Of a DNA stretch of 64,000 nucleotides, positions 61,996 through 64,000 are shown in pieces (position 1 is the stretch's first letter; each line of letters opens with the position of its first letter). The position numbers were made by a program, and so were the translations under genes. Below the pieces are notes generated by a model. That model made no database searches and had not been told where the DNA came from. It saw nothing but the letters and a program-made list of their open reading frames with translations. The DNA is from Bacteroidota bacterium. Its GTDB lineage: Bacteria > Bacteroidota > Bacteroidia > Bacteroidales > CAIXZF01. The stretch covers positions 26,654 through 90,653 of the forward strand of contig JAKLIX010000008.1 in NCBI GenBank assembly GCA_022709385.1, written 5' to 3'.

Positions 61996-62093
61996 AATAC
62001 TTGACAGGTTTGCGCATGCAAAGCTTTTTAGTATGAGTTATGCCTTACACCGCTGGAATGTAAATTTTCCACAAACCCATTCCGTGTCGGTAT
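61996..62093 (+). repeat. 98-bp dispersed repeat, copy 4
   Basis: Aligns with copies 1 and 3 throughout (atacttgacaggtttgcgca; agtatgagttatgcc; acaaacccattccgtgtcgg). Its right end falls inside a short minus-strand reading frame (62038-62169). Confidence 0.85.
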
Positions 62094-62169
62094 CCCTCGC
62101 AGGTTTTACCTTTTGAACCGTTTCCGGTTTTGCCATACTTTTTTGCGGGTTTTGTGCTGTTGTTTCCAT
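62038..62169 (-). pseudogene. 5' remnant of a small gene interrupted by repeat copy 4
   Basis: A minus-strand frame starts METTAQNPQKSMAKPETVQK and runs 25 codons in ordinary coding-like sequence with an A-rich Bacteroidota-type leader. It then enters repeat copy 4 after KPARD and stops 18 codons later. The N-terminus recalls the start of Bacteroidota Hsp20-type small heat-shock proteins, but it is too short to be sure. The rest of the gap 61836-62479 shows only this remnant, the repeat and the palindrome at 62233. Confidence 0.45.
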
Positions 62170-62232
62170 TGTTTTGAGGTTTTAGGGGTTTGAATTTTGA
62201 TTTTTTATGCTGGTTATCAATACCGTAAGAGG

Positions 62233-62246
62233 TGACAGGAATGTCA
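62233..62246. promoter_or_regulatory. TGACA-N4-TGTCA palindrome upstream of the gene remnant
   Basis: A perfect 5-bp inverted repeat with a 4-bp spacer about 65 bp upstream of the remnant's ATG. It could be an operator left from the lost gene. No other copy was noticed. Confidence 0.3.
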
Positions 62247-62451
62247 ATTGTGCAGGTCTTTCCGTGAACGCGGAATGAAAGCACCCGACGGGCCTGCAGT
62301 TGACATTGGAACATCAGCAGGTATCTTCGCATGGAAAAATCAGATAAAGGTACCTGGAACCCTGGGGGCGATAGCTTTCCGGAGAAAAGAAGTGACGGGC
62401 GAATTCAAATAGCCCGGAGATCAGCTGTCAGAAGATGATGCGTTTCCTTAC

Positions 62452-62459
62452 TATCTTTG
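62452..62459 (+). promoter_or_regulatory. -7 box (TATCTTTG) for the primase-helicase gene
   Basis: Perfect TAnnTTTG 20 nt before the ATG at 62480. Confidence 0.65.
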
Positions 62460-62479
62460 GACTTTGAAGGCTAAAGTGC

Positions 62480-64000
62480 ATGCATATTGATGAGAACATT
62501 ATTCGGATAATTTCGGACCTGTTCGGGTGCCGGCGGGATGTGTTCGCCATACGGTGGGAAAAAGGAAGCAAGAGTGGATATATGCCGGCAATGGATTATG
62601 ACCCATATTGGTTCCGCTTGCATAAACGCAAAGAAGGCACGCTCTCAAGCTTTCAAGACAAGAAATACAAAGCGCTGACTGAAGCAGAGGTACAAAAACA
62701 CCTGGCCGGAGAACAATTCATCGGGATTTATCCCCTGGCAAAGGATAACACATCCCGGTTCATCGCCGCGGATTTTGATGAGGAGAATTGGGCTGACCAA
62801 TCCCGGGCTTTCATCAAAATTTGCATGGATCATAAGATTCACGCATACCTGGAACGATCAAGATCGGGAAATGGTGGTCATGTCTGGATTTTCTTTGAAA
62901 CACCATATCCGGCAGAAAAAAGCAGGAAGATCATAATCAAACTGCTGGAACAAGCCGGGATCTTTTCGAAATTCGACAAAGCCTCCAGCTTCGACCGCTT
63001 GTTTCCTAACCAGGATATGCTTTCAGGCAAAGGCTTCGGTAACCTCATCGCGCTTCCATTTAACAAAAATGCCCTGGACAAAGGCAATTGCTGTTTTATT
63101 GGCCCGGATACCATGCTTCCGTTTCCGGATCAAGTGGAGGTATTGAAAGGTATTATTAAAACTCCGCAGGAAATTTTAGATAGCCTGTGGAGTAAATTCG
63201 CACAAAATTCAGGACAGATTGCTCTGGGAACGACGAGTTCAGTAATCACGAAACCTGTATTTCGGTTAGGAACTGACGTCAGGATTAATAAACTGTCCCT
63301 GCCCCTTTCAATGATCAACTTCCTGAAAAATGAGCTGAATATTGCCAATACAGCATTTTACATCAGAAAGAATATGGGCAAAAACACCCATGAAACGAGA
63401 AGGTACTTTAACCTGATCGGCGAAAACGGGAATGAACTGGTGATTCCCAGGGGGTTTCTGGGGAATATGCTGCGGTTTTGCAAAGAACATAAAATAGAAT
63501 TTGAATTTTCTGATGATCGGAAAAAGTCACCTCCTACAGATTTTGCAAAGCAAAGTTCTATACAACTTCATCCTCATCAACAACACTCCATTGAGGCCAC
63601 TCATAAGAAGGATTTTGGAGTGATTGTCGCTCCACCTGGGTCAGGAAAGACGATCATCGGCCTTAAGATAATTGAAGAAAAATCCCAGCCAGCCATAATT
63701 ATAGTCCACAGGAAACAACTGGCTGACCAATGGATCGAAAGAATCCAGACCTTTTTGGGAATCCCAAGGCATCAAATCGGGCAGATCACAGGCGGTAAAG
63801 CCAAACCCGGGAAGCAAATAACCGTTGCCATGATCCAAAGTCTCGGGAAGGAAATTGAAAAACCGGAATCCCTGGAATGGCTGAGTTCATTTGGAACCGT
63901 CATCGTGGACGAATGTCATCACATCCCGGCCGAAACATACAGCAAAGTGATATCCAGACTTCCGGCCTTTTACCTTTATGGGCTGACAGCCACTCCTTTC
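62480..64000 (+). CDS. AEP primase-SF2 helicase fusion (TOTE conflict system type), 3' end outside window
   Basis: The frame runs open from ATG 62480 to the window edge (507 codons seen). The N-terminal domain has archaeo-eukaryotic primase features: SRFIAADFDEENW with the metal-binding Asp98 and Asp100, then RSRSGNGGHVWIFFE with the substrate His134. This matches the TOTE-type primase domain. From about residue 360 a superfamily 2 helicase begins: motif Q-like LHPHQQHSIEA, Walker A VAPPGSGKT with Lys390, motif Ia IIVHRKQLADQW, DECHH (477-481) and GLTATPF (501-507). In known systems the downstream part carries further helicase and nuclease domains. A role in defence or mobile-element conflict is known only for the family; here it is inferred. 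Confidence 0.85.
   Translation, partial: MHIDENIIRIISDLFGCRRDVFAIRWEKGSKSGYMPAMDYDPYWFRLHKRKEGTLSSFQDKKYKALTEAEVQKHLAGEQFIGIYPLAKDNTSRFIAADFDEENWADQSRAFIKICMDHKIHAYLERSRSGNGGHVWIFFETPYPAEKSRKIIIKLLEQAGIFSKFDKASSFDRLFPNQDMLSGKGFGNLIALPFNKNALDKGNCCFIGPDTMLPFPDQVEVLKGIIKTPQEILDSLWSKFAQNSGQIALGTTSSVITKPVFRLGTDVRINKLSLPLSMINFLKNELNIANTAFYIRKNMGKNTHETRRYFNLIGENGNELVIPRGFLGNMLRFCKEHKIEFEFSDDRKKSPPTDFAKQSSIQLHPHQQHSIEATHKKDFGVIVAPPGSGKTIIGLKIIEEKSQPAIIIVHRKQLADQWIERIQTFLGIPRHQIGQITGGKAKPGKQITVAMIQSLGKEIEKPESLEWLSSFGTVIVDECHHIPAETYSKVISRLPAFYLYGLTATPF

Noticed and set aside
42533..62093. integron attC sites
   Set aside because: The 98-bp palindromic repeats have GTTTG/CAAAC arms, but there is no cassette-like spacing, no shared gene orientation and no integrase nearby.
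62045..62332. 95-codon minus-strand frame with Lys/Asn-rich sequence
   Set aside because: It spans part of repeat copy 4 and the leader of the METTAQ remnant in another frame; the composition reflects an A-rich untranslated leader, not a protein.
61836..62479. insertion sequence remnant
   Set aside because: No transposase motif or terminal inverted repeat was found; only the 98-bp repeat and a short gene remnant can be supported.

Overview
The window looks like a chromosome segment of a Bacteroidota bacterium, probably an environmental Bacteroidales-like lineage. The evidence is: many exported proteins of classes typical of the phylum (TonB-dependent receptors with a CarboxypepD_reg-like N-domain, DUF4249, PorP/SprF, TPR-PD40 proteins, T9SS type A and type B C-terminal domains, DUF4301, BT_3928-type DoxX proteins); starts with no visible Shine-Dalgarno sequence; and a recurrent TAnnTTTG element (the Bacteroidota -7 box) 10-80 nt upstream of many starts. 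Base composition is about 50 percent GC by eye, without a strong break. Several start codons were moved downstream of the first possible start because the -7 box or a signal peptide requires it.

Layout. 1-11.7 kb: an NfeD-type membrane protease (cut by the left edge) coupled to an inositol monophosphatase, a divergent uridine-kinase-like/GH13 amylase pair, two tRNA-Leu genes with a terminator, a TPR exported protein overlapping peptidase E, a cysteine-rich HYC_CC_PP-like protein with a metal-type TonB receptor, and a DUF4301 protein. 11.7-19 kb (minus strand): two paralogous TPR-PD40 exported proteins flanking a TPR hybrid histidine kinase. 19-25.9 kb (minus): tpiA-prmA-giant exported protein of 1495 aa, coupled by ATGA overlaps, then plsY. 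25.9-35.3 kb: housekeeping genes (DppB-type permease, DoxX/BT_3928, DUF1599, folP, cdaA, lipoprotein-def-ruvX, dapD) and a NapH-like ferredoxin fused to HMA-like domains.

35.4-51.6 kb is the most distinctive part. A T9SS type B giant adhesin-like protein, PorP/SprF and a PorE-like TPR-PD40-OmpA protein are followed by four exported proteins. All four end in a dockerin-like module plus an extreme C-terminal C-x-G-D-x-N-x-S-x-x-P motif. The first also carries a cohesin-like domain. The other three are arrays of a 128-aa (384-bp) cysteine-containing repeat that has expanded by tandem duplication, gene duplication and apparent gene conversion. The dockerin-like modules appear circularly permuted, with one calcium loop split between the start of the module and the protein C-terminus. 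I regard this as the best candidate for an under-described surface system.

51.6-58.8 kb: a DUF4249 lipoprotein/TonB receptor pair, exported proteins of unknown function and a T9SS type A beta-propeller protein. 58.8-64 kb is accessory-like: a SMUG2-like DNA glycosylase, a 310-bp tandem non-coding repeat with CACGGAG-rich inverted arms, an unrecognised 425-aa protein, a short gene remnant interrupted by a repeat, and an archaeo-eukaryotic-primase/SF2-helicase fusion of the type found in TOTE conflict systems, cut by the right edge. A dispersed ~98-bp imperfect palindromic repeat occurs four times (42.5, 58.1, 58.9, 62.0 kb). No rRNA, CRISPR array, intact transposase or replication origin was seen.
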